The translations under genes and the position numbers were made by a program. Below the pieces are notes generated by a model that saw only the letters and a program-made list of their open reading frames with translations, was not told the DNA's origin and did not search any database. A stretch of 21,257 nucleotides of DNA from Alphaproteobacteria bacterium (GTDB lineage: Bacteria > Pseudomonadota > Alphaproteobacteria > GCA-2731375), in contig JANQKO010000195.1 of NCBI GenBank assembly GCA_028281075.1, positions 1 through 21,257 of the forward strand. The letters are read 5' to 3'. Within the stretch, counting starts at the first letter, position 1; every line of letters begins with the position of its first letter. This document shows positions 1 to 7,179 of the stretch, piece after piece.

Positions 1-933
1 CGCCAGGCCGTAGCCGCGGGCGGCGCGGCCGCCGGCCAGGCCCAGCGGCACGGCCAGGAACGGCAGCACCATGATCGACAGGATGCGTGCCAGACGGGCA
101 TGCAGCTCGGCCGTCGCCACCCCGGCGTCGATGCCGGGCGGCGGCGCGGAGAGCGAGCGCCACAGCTCGGCCAGGGTCAGTTCCCGTTCGTCGCCGCCCC
201 GTGTCCGGAAGGCGGCGCGGCCGTCCTCGCCGAGCGGCCAGCGAAAGCCGTCGAAGCCGACGACGCCGTCGAGCGCGCCGTCGCGGTCGATGCCGACACG
301 CTCGCCGCGGTCCAGGTAGAGCACGCTGCGCAGGTCCTCGGCGCCCGTCGTCAGGCCGCCCTCGTCGGCGATGGTCACCACGCTGCCGCCGTCCTTCCGG
401 GTCTCGTGCACGAAGATCCGGCGCAGGCGGCGGCCGTCGTCGCTGGCCGACTCGGTCATGAAGGTCAGGCCGTCGGCCTGCACGAAGGCGCCGCTTTGCA
501 CCGCCGCGCGCAAGGATTCGTGGGTCGCGTTGTGGACCAGCGCGCGATAGGCATAGCGGCCATAGGGCTGAAGCTGGCCGAAGATCAACGCCGCCAGCGC
601 CGTCAGCGCCAGCGCCAGGCCGAACACCGGCAGCGCCAGCCGGTGCAGGCCCACGCCGGCGGCCTGCAGGCTGGCGATCTCGCTGTCCCGGCTCAGGCGG
701 TTGAAGGCGAGCAGGATGCCGATGAAGAACGCCGCCGGCAGCGCCAGCCCCAGATAGTGCGGCACCAGGTTGACCACCATCTGGAACATGAACTGAAAGG
801 CGCGCTCGGAATTGACGGTGATCTCCAGCAGCCGCAGCAGGCGCTCCAGGATCAGGGCGGCCAGCGAAATGGCGATCGCCGCCAGCAGGGGCGCGAGCGT
901 GTTCCGCAGGACGTACCGGCTGAGGATCGACAT
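1..933 (-). CDS. lptF: LptF/LptG-family (YjgP/YjgQ) permease, LptF-like; 3' end outside window
   Basis: Inner-membrane permease of the Lpt family, whose known members form the LptB2FG ABC transporter that extracts lipopolysaccharide from the inner membrane. The 311 visible codons start at an ATG (complement of 931-933) and run open off the left edge, so the C terminus is missing. Predicted helices lie at about residues 14-34, 55-75 and 98-120, followed by a soluble periplasmic stretch (about 130-285) and the start of a fourth helix. The family-typical segment SRDSEIASLQAAGVG is at 81-95. It begins 11 bases after the flippase stop, so the two are probably co-transcribed. It is closer to LptF than LptG by its N terminus, but the call between them is by eye. 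Because it sits in a lipid-modification locus rather than beside lptG or pepA, it could be a paralogue that exports another lipid. Confidence 0.85.
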   Translation of the reverse strand, partial: MSILSRYVLRNTLAPLLAAIAISLAALILERLLRLLEITVNSERAFQFMFQMVVNLVPHYLGLALPAAFFIGILLAFNRLSRDSEIASLQAAGVGLHRLALPVFGLALALTALAALIFGQLQPYGRYAYRALVHNATHESLRAAVQSGAFVQADGLTFMTESASDDGRRLRRIFVHETRKDGGSVVTIADEGGLTTGAEDLRSVLYLDRGERVGIDRDGALDGVVGFDGFRWPLGEDGRAAFRTRGGDERELTLAELWRSLSAPPPGIDAGVATAELHARLARILSIMVLPFLAVPLGLAGGRAARGYGLA

Positions 934-944
934 CGGCGCGACGT

Positions 945-2333
945 TCAAGCGGCCGTCCCGGCGGGCGCCGGCGTCGCCGGCGGGTTACGGACCGCCAGCA
1001 GGCGCGCCGTCGCGATCGTGCCGGCCGTCAGGGTCGCCGCCGCCGCGCCGACGACGGCGATGCCGCCGCCGACGGTGCCCATGAGATGCAGCAGCAGTAG
1101 AAATGCCGGAACGTAGAGGAGCGTCACGCAGACATTGATCCGCAGCGGAATGTCCGGCCGGCCCAGCACGAACATGGCCGGATCGAGCGCGAAGCCGCCA
1201 AGGCCCAGCGCGGCGCCAAGCACCAGCAGGATCATCACCGGATAGGCGTCGAGAAAGCCGGCGCCGACGACCAGCGTCAGGACCGGCTGGCCCAGCAGCG
1301 CGGTCAGCAGCACGACGCCCGAAGCGCCCGCGGCGGTCACCAGGCCGGCGCGCCGCACGACCCGGCCGATCCGGGCCTTCGCCCCGCCGCTGGCGAGCTT
1401 CGCCAGCTCGGGATAGACGGTCTGGTTCAGCAGCGACGTCGGCTTCACCAGGACATTCGCGAACTCGGCCGCGATCTTGAAGATGCCGGCGGCCGCCGGG
1501 CCCAGGACCCAGCCGACCGCCAGCGTCGTCCCGTGGGTCTTGGCCAGCGTCAGGGTGGCGTGCAGGTTGCTGGTCCAGATGAAGCGCCAGAGGCCGGGAT
1601 GCGGCGCTGTCAGGCCGCGCAGCCGCGGCCGGAAGCCGCGCAGCATCTCCCGCCGGGCCAGCTCGCGCCAGGCGAAGGTCATCAGCGACAGGTTCGCGGC
1701 CAGGCCGGCCAGGAACCAGGTCAAGAGAAAGGCCCACAGGCCGGCGCCGGCGGCGAGGGCCAGGGCGGCGCCGGCCAGCCGCATGGCCGGCGCGATAAGC
1801 TGGATGTTGGCCAGCAGGTCGAAGCGGTCGAACAGCCGCAGCACGCCGTTCGGCACCGCCCGCAGCATGAACAGCGCCAGCACGGCGTAGAGCTGGGCCA
1901 TCGCGACGATGTCGGCGTCCAGGCCCAGCCGTGGGCCGATCCAGGGCATGGCGGCGACGGCGATCGCCGCGCCGACGGCCGAGCTGCCGATGTCGAGCCA
2001 CAGCGAAAACGCCAGCAGGCCCTGCAGGTCGGCCCGGCGTTCGGGCGCCAGGCAGTCGGCGCCGAAGCGGACCACGGCCTGCCAGGACTGGAACGAGGTG
2101 ACCCGGCTGACGACCACGACATAGGCATGCACCAGCACCAGCGCGCCGAAGGCCGCCGGGCCGAGCGCCTGGGCGGCGAGCGCCAGATAGGCGAGCCCCA
2201 TCACGGCCGCGATAACGCGTCGGCTCAACAGCAGCCCGGCATTGCGGAAGATGCGCCGGAACAGGCCGTCCTCGAACCAGCGGAAGATGCCGCCGGTCGC
2301 CGCCGGGCGCCGGCCGGCGCTGCCCTGTGCCAT
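945..2333 (-). CDS. Oligosaccharide flippase / Wzx-like MATE-superfamily membrane protein
   Basis: Protein of 462 residues with about twelve hydrophobic segments spread over its length and a basic cytoplasmic N terminus (RWFEDGLFRRIFRNAGLLL). This is the size and layout of the polysaccharide-biosynthesis/Wzx branch of the MOP flippase superfamily, which turns lipid-linked sugars or lipids across the inner membrane. The segment ALGPAAFGALVLVHAYVVV near residues 56-74 has the loop-helix look of these proteins. I chose the ATG at 2333 (MAQGSAG). An in-frame ATG at 2387 (MNRVRYTS) would add 18 residues rich in Ser and Arg and has no better ribosome site. A much longer open frame upstream runs antisense through the hydroxylase gene and is not credible. 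It is followed 11 bases later by the LptF-like gene. The substrate is not evident from sequence. A lipid-linked glycan or a glycosylated sphingolipid would fit the neighbours. Confidence 0.82.
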   Translation of the reverse strand: MAQGSAGRRPAATGGIFRWFEDGLFRRIFRNAGLLLSRRVIAAVMGLAYLALAAQALGPAAFGALVLVHAYVVVVSRVTSFQSWQAVVRFGADCLAPERRADLQGLLAFSLWLDIGSSAVGAAIAVAAMPWIGPRLGLDADIVAMAQLYAVLALFMLRAVPNGVLRLFDRFDLLANIQLIAPAMRLAGAALALAAGAGLWAFLLTWFLAGLAANLSLMTFAWRELARREMLRGFRPRLRGLTAPHPGLWRFIWTSNLHATLTLAKTHGTTLAVGWVLGPAAAGIFKIAAEFANVLVKPTSLLNQTVYPELAKLASGGAKARIGRVVRRAGLVTAAGASGVVLLTALLGQPVLTLVVGAGFLDAYPVMILLVLGAALGLGGFALDPAMFVLGRPDIPLRINVCVTLLYVPAFLLLLHLMGTVGGGIAVVGAAAATLTAGTIATARLLAVRNPPATPAPAGTAA

Positions 2334-2456
2334 ACGCGATCGTGATCCTGGCCTCGATGAAAGGCTTGTGTAGCGCACCCGGTTCATCGCGCACAAGTCC
2401 GCCGGCGGTTGCGCCACGGGGCGCGCATGGCTAGGTTGACCGGTTGATGGGCGCGG

Positions 2457-3236
2457 ATGTCCGCGCCGGATCGAGGAACCGACGGGCTGGTGATTTTCCG
2501 ATCGAAACTCTGGGACGGCCGCAAGCATTATCTCGACAAGATGAGCCTGCGCGACCTGGTCCGCGCCTATGTGGCCTATCCCGCGATCCGGGCCTATGCG
2601 CTGCTGGCGCTGCTGTCGGGCGGGATTGCCGTCCACGCCGCGACCGGCCCCTGGCCGGCGCTGATCGCGGTGGCCGCCGCCGGGCTGGTCTACGCGCCGG
2701 TCTGGTACCTGCTGCACCGGTTCGTGCTGCACGGCCGCTTCCTCTACCGCTCGCCGCGCACGGCGGCGATCTGGAAGCGGGTGCATTTCGACCATCACCA
2801 GGACCCCAATGACCTGGGCGTGCTGTTCGGCGCGCTCTACACCACGCTGCCGACCATCGTCGTCGTCACGCTGCCGCTGGGCTGGCTGATCGGCGGCCTG
2901 GCCGGTGCCATGGCGGCGCTGTCGGCGGCGCTGGTCGTGACCTGCTTCTACGAGTTCTGCCACTGCATACAGCATCTGGCCTACACGCCGAAATCGGCCT
3001 TTCTGCGCCGCATCAAGAAACTGCACCTGGCGCACCATTTCCACAACGAGACCGGCAATTTCGGCATCACCAGCTTCGCCTGCGACCGGCTGCTCGGCAC
3101 CTACTATCCGCACCCGCGTGAGGTGCCGCGCAGCGCCACCGTCTTCGACCTGGGCTATAACGGCGACGAGGTCGAGAAATTTCCCTGGGTCGCCCGCATG
3201 AGCGCGCCGGCCGCGAAACAGGCCGGCGGGGACTAG
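2457..3236 (+). CDS. Fatty acid hydroxylase / sterol desaturase superfamily membrane di-iron enzyme
   Basis: Membrane protein of 259 residues with the full set of histidine clusters of the fatty acid hydroxylase superfamily: HRFVLH (H87, H92), HFDHH (H110, H113, H114), H169 with H173, and HLAHH (H190, H193, H194). In characterised members these ligate two irons and support O2-dependent hydroxylation of a lipid. The spacing HX4H, HX2HH, HX3H, HX2HH matches the FA2H/Scs7 type more than the longer sterol desaturases. Hydrophobic hairpins at about 45-90 and 120-170 place it in the inner membrane. It heads a rightward group, 23 bases before the GNAT gene, and is divergent from the flippase with a short shared upstream region. 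Next to a ceramide-synthase-like acyltransferase, a role in hydroxylating the acyl chain or long-chain base of a sphingolipid is the best inference. Carotenoid or other lipid hydroxylation is not excluded. Confidence 0.87.
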   Translation: MSAPDRGTDGLVIFRSKLWDGRKHYLDKMSLRDLVRAYVAYPAIRAYALLALLSGGIAVHAATGPWPALIAVAAAGLVYAPVWYLLHRFVLHGRFLYRSPRTAAIWKRVHFDHHQDPNDLGVLFGALYTTLPTIVVVTLPLGWLIGGLAGAMAALSAALVVTCFYEFCHCIQHLAYTPKSAFLRRIKKLHLAHHFHNETGNFGITSFACDRLLGTYYPHPREVPRSATVFDLGYNGDEVEKFPWVARMSAPAAKQAGGD

Positions 3237-3259
3237 TCCCGATCGCCGCGACCGTTGCC

Positions 3260-4417
3260 ATGGCGGGACGGGACGCCGGGGCGGGCCCGCGTGTCGCGCC
3301 CGTCGCCGGGCGGCGTGACATGGCCCGGTTCCTGCGCCTGCCCTGGTCGATCCAGGCCGGCGATCCGCGCTGGGTGCCGCCGCTGCTGGCCGAGCGGCGG
3401 GCGCATCTGGACCGCAAGGCCAACCCCTTCTTCCGGCATGCCGATGCCGGCTTCTGGCTGGCCTGGCGCGACGGCCGGCCGGTCGGGCGGATCAGCGCCC
3501 AGGTCAACCATCTGCACCTCGAGCGCCATGGCGACGCGACGGGCCATTTCGGCCTGCTGGAGGCCGAGGACGATGCCGAGACCTTCGCCGCCCTGTTCGC
3601 CGCCGCCGGGGGCTTCCTGCGCGATCGCGGCATGCGGCGGATGGTCGGACCGTTCAGCCTGTCGATCAACGACGAGTCCGGTCTGCTGGTCGACGGCGCC
3701 GACACGCCGCCGTCGATGATGATGGGCCACGCGCCGGCCTATTACGCGCGGCGGTTGGCGGCGCTGGGCTTCGTCAAGGCGAAGGACCTGCTGGCCTATG
3801 CCTACGACCTGACGGCGCCGATGCCGGCGGCCGCGGCGCGCTTCGTCGAACGCCTGGCGGACGAGCCGTCGGTGCGGTTCCGCGGCCTGCGCAAGGCCGG
3901 CTACGCCGAGGACCTCGCCATCGTGATCGACATCTTCAACGATGCCTGGTCGGCGAACTGGGGCTACGTGCCGTTCACCGCGGCCGAGATCGCGCATTTC
4001 GCCAAGGCGCTGAAGCCGCTGGTGCGGACGGAATCGCTGTGCCTCGCCGAGGTCGACGGCACGCCGGCGGCGATGGCGATCTGCCTGCCGAACTTGAACG
4101 AGGCGATCGCCGATCTCGACGGCCGGCTGCTGCCGTTCGGCTGGGCGAAGCTGCTCTGGCGCCTGAAGGTCGGGCCGATACGGAGCGCCCGCGTGCCGCT
4201 GTTCGGCGTGCGGCGGCGCTATCACGGCAGCCCGCTCGGCGCGGCGCTGGCCTGTGGCGTGATCGACCGGCTGCGCCGCGATCACGCCGCCCTCGGCTTC
4301 CGCCAGGCCGAGCTGTCCTGGGTCCTGGAGGACAACCTGCCCATGCGGCGGATGGTCGAGGCGGTCGGCGGACGGCCCTACAAGACCTACCGGCTGTTCG
4401 AGAAGGCGCTGGCGTGA
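3260..4417 (+). CDS. GNAT-fold N-acyltransferase, possible bacterial ceramide synthase ('dATP pyrophosphohydrolase' mislabel family)
   Basis: Soluble protein of 385 residues. The N-terminal part (FLRLPW...DPRWVPPLL...NPFFRHA, about residues 22-60) and the GRISAQ and HGDATGHFG segments are typical of a widespread proteobacterial family that databases often call dATP pyrophosphohydrolase, although it has no Nudix box. The C-terminal third is GNAT-like: a pyrophosphate-loop-like stretch RRRYHGSPLGA at about 318-328 and the strand-helix ELSWVLEDNLPMRRMVEAVGG at about 351-371. From memory, the Caulobacter ceramide-forming N-acyltransferase is of this type. I infer acylation of sphinganine or a related amine and cannot prove it here. 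The start at 3260 lacks a clear ribosome site. An in-frame ATG at 3320 exists, but the family homology seems to begin before it. The stop overlaps the next start (GTGA), which indicates translational coupling. Confidence 0.8.
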   Translation: MAGRDAGAGPRVAPVAGRRDMARFLRLPWSIQAGDPRWVPPLLAERRAHLDRKANPFFRHADAGFWLAWRDGRPVGRISAQVNHLHLERHGDATGHFGLLEAEDDAETFAALFAAAGGFLRDRGMRRMVGPFSLSINDESGLLVDGADTPPSMMMGHAPAYYARRLAALGFVKAKDLLAYAYDLTAPMPAAAARFVERLADEPSVRFRGLRKAGYAEDLAIVIDIFNDAWSANWGYVPFTAAEIAHFAKALKPLVRTESLCLAEVDGTPAAMAICLPNLNEAIADLDGRLLPFGWAKLLWRLKVGPIRSARVPLFGVRRRYHGSPLGAALACGVIDRLRRDHAALGFRQAELSWVLEDNLPMRRMVEAVGGRPYKTYRLFEKALA

Positions 4418-5199
4418 GCGGCGCGGCGGCCGGACCCTTCACGGCCGTCATCCTGGCGGCCGGCCGCGGCCCCGACGACCCGGTCGCGGCGGCCGAGGGC
4501 GTCAGCCATAAATGCCTGGTCGACATCGGCGGCAAGCCGATGCTGCAGCGGGTCATCGACGCGCTGGCCGGCGCCGCGTCGGTCGGCCGCATCGTCGTCT
4601 GCATCGACGACCGCGCGGTGCTGGCCGCGGTTGCCGGGCATGACGACGTCGTCGCCAGCACGGCGACGCCGGGCCTGAGCGTGCTGCGGGCGGTCGAGGC
4701 GCCGGGTTCGGCCTGGCCGCTGCTGATCACCACGGCCGACCATGCGCTGCTGACGTCGGACCTGGTCGACGCCTTCTGCGCCCAATCGCTGGCCGCCGAC
4801 GCCGACGTCACGGCCGGGCTTGCCGCCGCCGCGGTCGTGCGGGCCGGCTATCCCGAGGCCAGGCGGACCTATCTGCCGTTTCGCGACGGCGGCTATTCCG
4901 GCTGCAACCTGTTCGCGCTGCTGAACGAGAACGGCGTCGGGGCGGTCCGGTTCTGGCGGCGGGTCGAGCGCCACCGCAAGCGGCCCTGGCGCCTGATCGC
5001 CGTGTTCGGGCCGCAGGCGCTGCTGCTGTTCGCGCTGCGCCGGCTGACGCTCGATCAGGCCTTTGCCCGGGCCTCGCAACGGTTCGGCGCCCGGGCCAAG
5101 GCGGTCCGGCTGACCGTGCCCGAGGCCGCCATCGACGTGGACAAGCCGGCCGACCTGGCGCTGGCGCGGCGGGTCTGGGCGTCACGCGCCGCCGGCTGA
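4414..5199 (+). CDS. MobA-like nucleotidyltransferase (NTP_transferase GT-A fold)
   Basis: Protein of 261 residues with a Rossmann-like start AVILAAGRGP (11-20), HKCLVDIGGKPML (32-44), a TTADHALL segment carrying the likely metal Asp (D109), and the closing DVDKPAD motif (241-247). These are the landmarks of sugar-phosphate or alcohol-phosphate nucleotidyltransferases, which activate a phosphorylated head group as an NDP derivative. The usual GxGxR...PK signature is altered: after LAAGRG comes PDDP, and the conserved lysine follows His instead of Pro. The substrate is therefore unlikely to be assignable from standard subfamilies. It starts with GTG overlapping the acyltransferase stop, so it belongs to that operon. 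Its 3' end overlaps the convergent deacetylase gene by 18 bases. In a lipid locus it could make a CDP-linked polar head group, which is inference. Confidence 0.78.
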   Translation: MSGAAAGPFTAVILAAGRGPDDPVAAAEGVSHKCLVDIGGKPMLQRVIDALAGAASVGRIVVCIDDRAVLAAVAGHDDVVASTATPGLSVLRAVEAPGSAWPLLITTADHALLTSDLVDAFCAQSLAADADVTAGLAAAAVVRAGYPEARRTYLPFRDGGYSGCNLFALLNENGVGAVRFWRRVERHRKRPWRLIAVFGPQALLLFALRRLTLDQAFARASQRFGARAKAVRLTVPEAAIDVDKPADLALARRVWASRAAG

Positions 5200-6105
5200 G
5201 CCGTAGGGGTGCGCCGTGGCCCAGTGGCGGGCGATCTCGATGCGCCGGCAGATCCAGACGTCGTCGAAGCCGGCGACATAATCCAGCAGCCGGTCCAGCG
5301 CCGCGGCGCGGGCCGGGTGGCCGATGACCCGGGCGTGCAGGCCGACCGACATCATCTTCGGTTGCGCCGCGCCCTCGGCGTGGAGAAGGTCGAAGGCGTC
5401 CGTGACGTGGTCGTGGAATTCCGCGCCGGTGCCTATCAGGCCGCGGCCGAACTTGGCGTCGTTGTTGGTCAGCGTGTAGGGCACCACCAGGTGGCCCTGG
5501 CCGTCGACCGTGACCCAGTAGGGCAGCTCGTCGTTATAGGCGTCGGAGTCGTAGAGGAAGCCGCCTTCCTCGACCAGCAGCCGGCGGGTGTTGACGCTGG
5601 GCGCAGTGCGGCAATACCAGCCCAGCGGCCGTTCGCCGATGGCCTCTTGCAACGAGGCGACGGCCCGGGCGATGTGGTCGCGTTCTTCCGCCTCGCTCAG
5701 CTTGTAATGCTCGATCCAGCGCCAGCCATGGCAGCAGACGTCGTGGCCGGCCGCGACGATCGCCCGCGCGGCGGCGGGATTGCGCTCCAGCGCCAGCGCG
5801 CAGCCGAACACGGTGAGCGGCAGCCCGTGTTCCTCGAACAGCCGCATCACGCGCCAGAAGCCGACCCGGCTGCCGTATTCGAACATGGATTCGGCGGCGA
5901 GATCGCGTTCGCCGCGCGGCACGGTCGAGGCCAGGCTCTCGGTCAGCGTCACCTCCGAGAAGCCGTCGCCGTCGGGTACGGAATATTCCGAGCCCTCCTC
6001 GTAGTTGAGCACGAAGTTGAGCGCCAGGCGGGCGCCGCCCGGCCAGCGCGGGTCGGGCGGCTGGCCGCCATAGCCGACCAGGTCGCGGGGGTAGGTCTCG
6101 GTCAT
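5182..6105 (-). CDS. puuE: Allantoinase of PuuE type (polysaccharide-deacetylase fold)
   Basis: Protein of 307 residues that closely follows the PuuE family: YPRDLVGYG (5-13), PRWPGGARLALNFVLNYEEG (19-38), EYGSR (76-80), NTRRLLVEEGGFLYDSD and the late IGHPARAAALDRLLDYV. PuuE enzymes open the hydantoin ring of (S)-allantoin in purine breakdown and are known to work without metal, because the Asp-His-His triad of deacetylases is Glu-His-Trp. Here NYEE (E36 or E37) and HGWRW (H126, W130) fit that triad. The start is an ATG overlapping the SDR stop (ATGA), so it is the second gene of that operon. No urate oxidase, HIU hydrolase or allantoicase gene is in view, so a related amidohydrolase or deacetylase on another substrate remains possible. 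Confidence 0.82.
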   Translation of the reverse strand: MTETYPRDLVGYGGQPPDPRWPGGARLALNFVLNYEEGSEYSVPDGDGFSEVTLTESLASTVPRGERDLAAESMFEYGSRVGFWRVMRLFEEHGLPLTVFGCALALERNPAAARAIVAAGHDVCCHGWRWIEHYKLSEAEERDHIARAVASLQEAIGERPLGWYCRTAPSVNTRRLLVEEGGFLYDSDAYNDELPYWVTVDGQGHLVVPYTLTNNDAKFGRGLIGTGAEFHDHVTDAFDLLHAEGAAQPKMMSVGLHARVIGHPARAAALDRLLDYVAGFDDVWICRRIEIARHWATAHPYGSAGGA

Positions 6106-6872
6106 CGCGCCGTGAAGCCGCCGTCGACGGGCAGCGCCACGCCGGTCACGTAGGACGCGTCGTCCGAGGCCAGGAACAAGGCCGCCGCCGCGACCTCCTC
6201 CGGCGCGCCGGTGCGGCCGAGCGGCACGAAAGCGCGCATGTTCTTCAGGTTCGTCTCGGCGTCGGTCTGCTGGTCCGGCCGGCCCATGAACACGGCCAGC
6301 ATCGGCGTCTCGATGGGTCCGGGGCAGACCACGTTGACGCGGATCTTGTCCGGCGCCACGCGGATGGCGAGCGACTGGGTCAGGCCGACGACGCCGAACT
6401 TGGCGGCCGAATAGACCGGGCTGAAGGCCGAGCCCGCGAGGCCGGCGACGGACGCCGTGAAGACGATGCTGCCGCCGCCGCGCGCCCGCATCTCCGGGAT
6501 CGCCGCCATGGCGCAGCGCAGCGCCGAGCGCACGTTCAGGTCCATGGCGGTCTCGTAGTCCTTCATGTCGAGGCCCTCGACCGAGGCCGGGCCGGGATGG
6601 CCGGCATGGGCCCAGAGGATGTCGAGCCCGCCGAAGGCCGACACCGCGTCGCGGGTCAGCCGGTCGCAGTCGTCGTCCTTCAGCATGTCGCCGACGGAGA
6701 CCACGGCCTCGCCGCCCGCGGCCGTGACCATGCGCGCCGTCTCCTCGGCCGCGCCCGCGTCGATGTCGCCGACGACCACCTTGGCGCCCTCGCGCGCGAA
6801 CAGCACGGCGCCGGCCCGGCCCATGCCCGAGCCCGCCGCCGTGATCGCCGCCACCTTGCCGTTGAGCCGCAT
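6102..6872 (-). CDS. Classical short-chain dehydrogenase/reductase (SDR, FabG-like)
   Basis: Protein of 256 residues, a standard classical SDR length. The dinucleotide loop is TAAGSGMG (11-18), where the usual second Gly of TGxxxGxG is Ala. D36 at the end of the second strand points to NAD(H) rather than NADP(H). WAHAG (87-91) takes the place of NNAG. The catalytic set is complete: N113, S141, Y154, K158 (YSAAK). The C terminus has the usual VTGVALPVDGGF. I chose the ATG at 6872 because GGGAGG sits seven bases upstream. The longer frame starting at 6911 would place that ribosome site inside the gene. It is first in a leftward operon with the allantoinase-like gene. The substrate is unknown. 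Oxidation or reduction of a hydroxy or keto intermediate linked to the amidohydrolase step is only a guess. Confidence 0.88.
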   Translation of the reverse strand: MRLNGKVAAITAAGSGMGRAGAVLFAREGAKVVVGDIDAGAAEETARMVTAAGGEAVVSVGDMLKDDDCDRLTRDAVSAFGGLDILWAHAGHPGPASVEGLDMKDYETAMDLNVRSALRCAMAAIPEMRARGGGSIVFTASVAGLAGSAFSPVYSAAKFGVVGLTQSLAIRVAPDKIRVNVVCPGPIETPMLAVFMGRPDQQTDAETNLKNMRAFVPLGRTGAPEEVAAAALFLASDDASYVTGVALPVDGGFTAR

Positions 6873-6879
6873 GTCGTTT

Positions 6880-6885
6880 CCTCCC
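6880..6885 (-). promoter_or_regulatory. Ribosome binding site that fixes the SDR start
   Basis: On the minus strand this reads GGGAGG, seven bases before the ATG at 6872. It decides against the alternative in-frame start at 6911. Confidence 0.8.
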
Positions 6886-6996
6886 AATAAGTTGATTCCC
6901 GTCGCCCCCAAGTCTGCGGGCCGGCTGGGGCCGTGGCAAGCCGGGCATGTCGGGAAAAGGTGTTCGACGGGCCATGATCTCGATAGATGCCGTCGG

Positions 6997-7102
6997 TTTC
7001 ACCACAGAGGCACGGAGGCACAGAGAAACAAAAAGGTTTGTTGGCGCGAAGCGCCGGAAAAGAACGTTGTTTCTCTGTGTTCTCCGTGCCTCTGTGGTTC
7101 TT
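6997..7102. repeat. Long hairpin repeat, copy A (CACAGAGG-unit type)
   Basis: Imperfect inverted repeat of about 106 bases. The left arm (7001-7031) reads as 8-base units CACAGAGG, CACGGAGG, CACAGAGA. The right arm (7067-7098) is its reverse complement with a few mismatches. The middle holds a small perfect hairpin, GGCGC-GAA-GCGCC (7043-7055). It occupies most of the 307-base gap between the divergent SDR and AraC genes. The rest of that gap shows no gene and must contain both promoters. It is the same structural family as copies B-E in this window. Confidence 0.9.
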
Positions 7103-7179
7103 CCCTTTCCGGAAGGACCGGACTCGGCCGCCGCCTTGGCGGTTTCAACGGCCCGCTGCGTTGCGGTATTACGGTACAC

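Noticed and set aside
945..3113. 722-codon open frame extending the flippase upstream across the hydroxylase gene
   Set aside because: The extra N-terminal part is Gln/Arg/Gly-rich antisense of the well-supported hydroxylase; the membrane protein starts naturally near 2333.
6886..6996. Riboswitch or leader RNA before the SDR
   Set aside because: GC-rich sequence without a recognisable aptamer core or terminator/antiterminator pair; nothing beyond the ribosome site is supportable.
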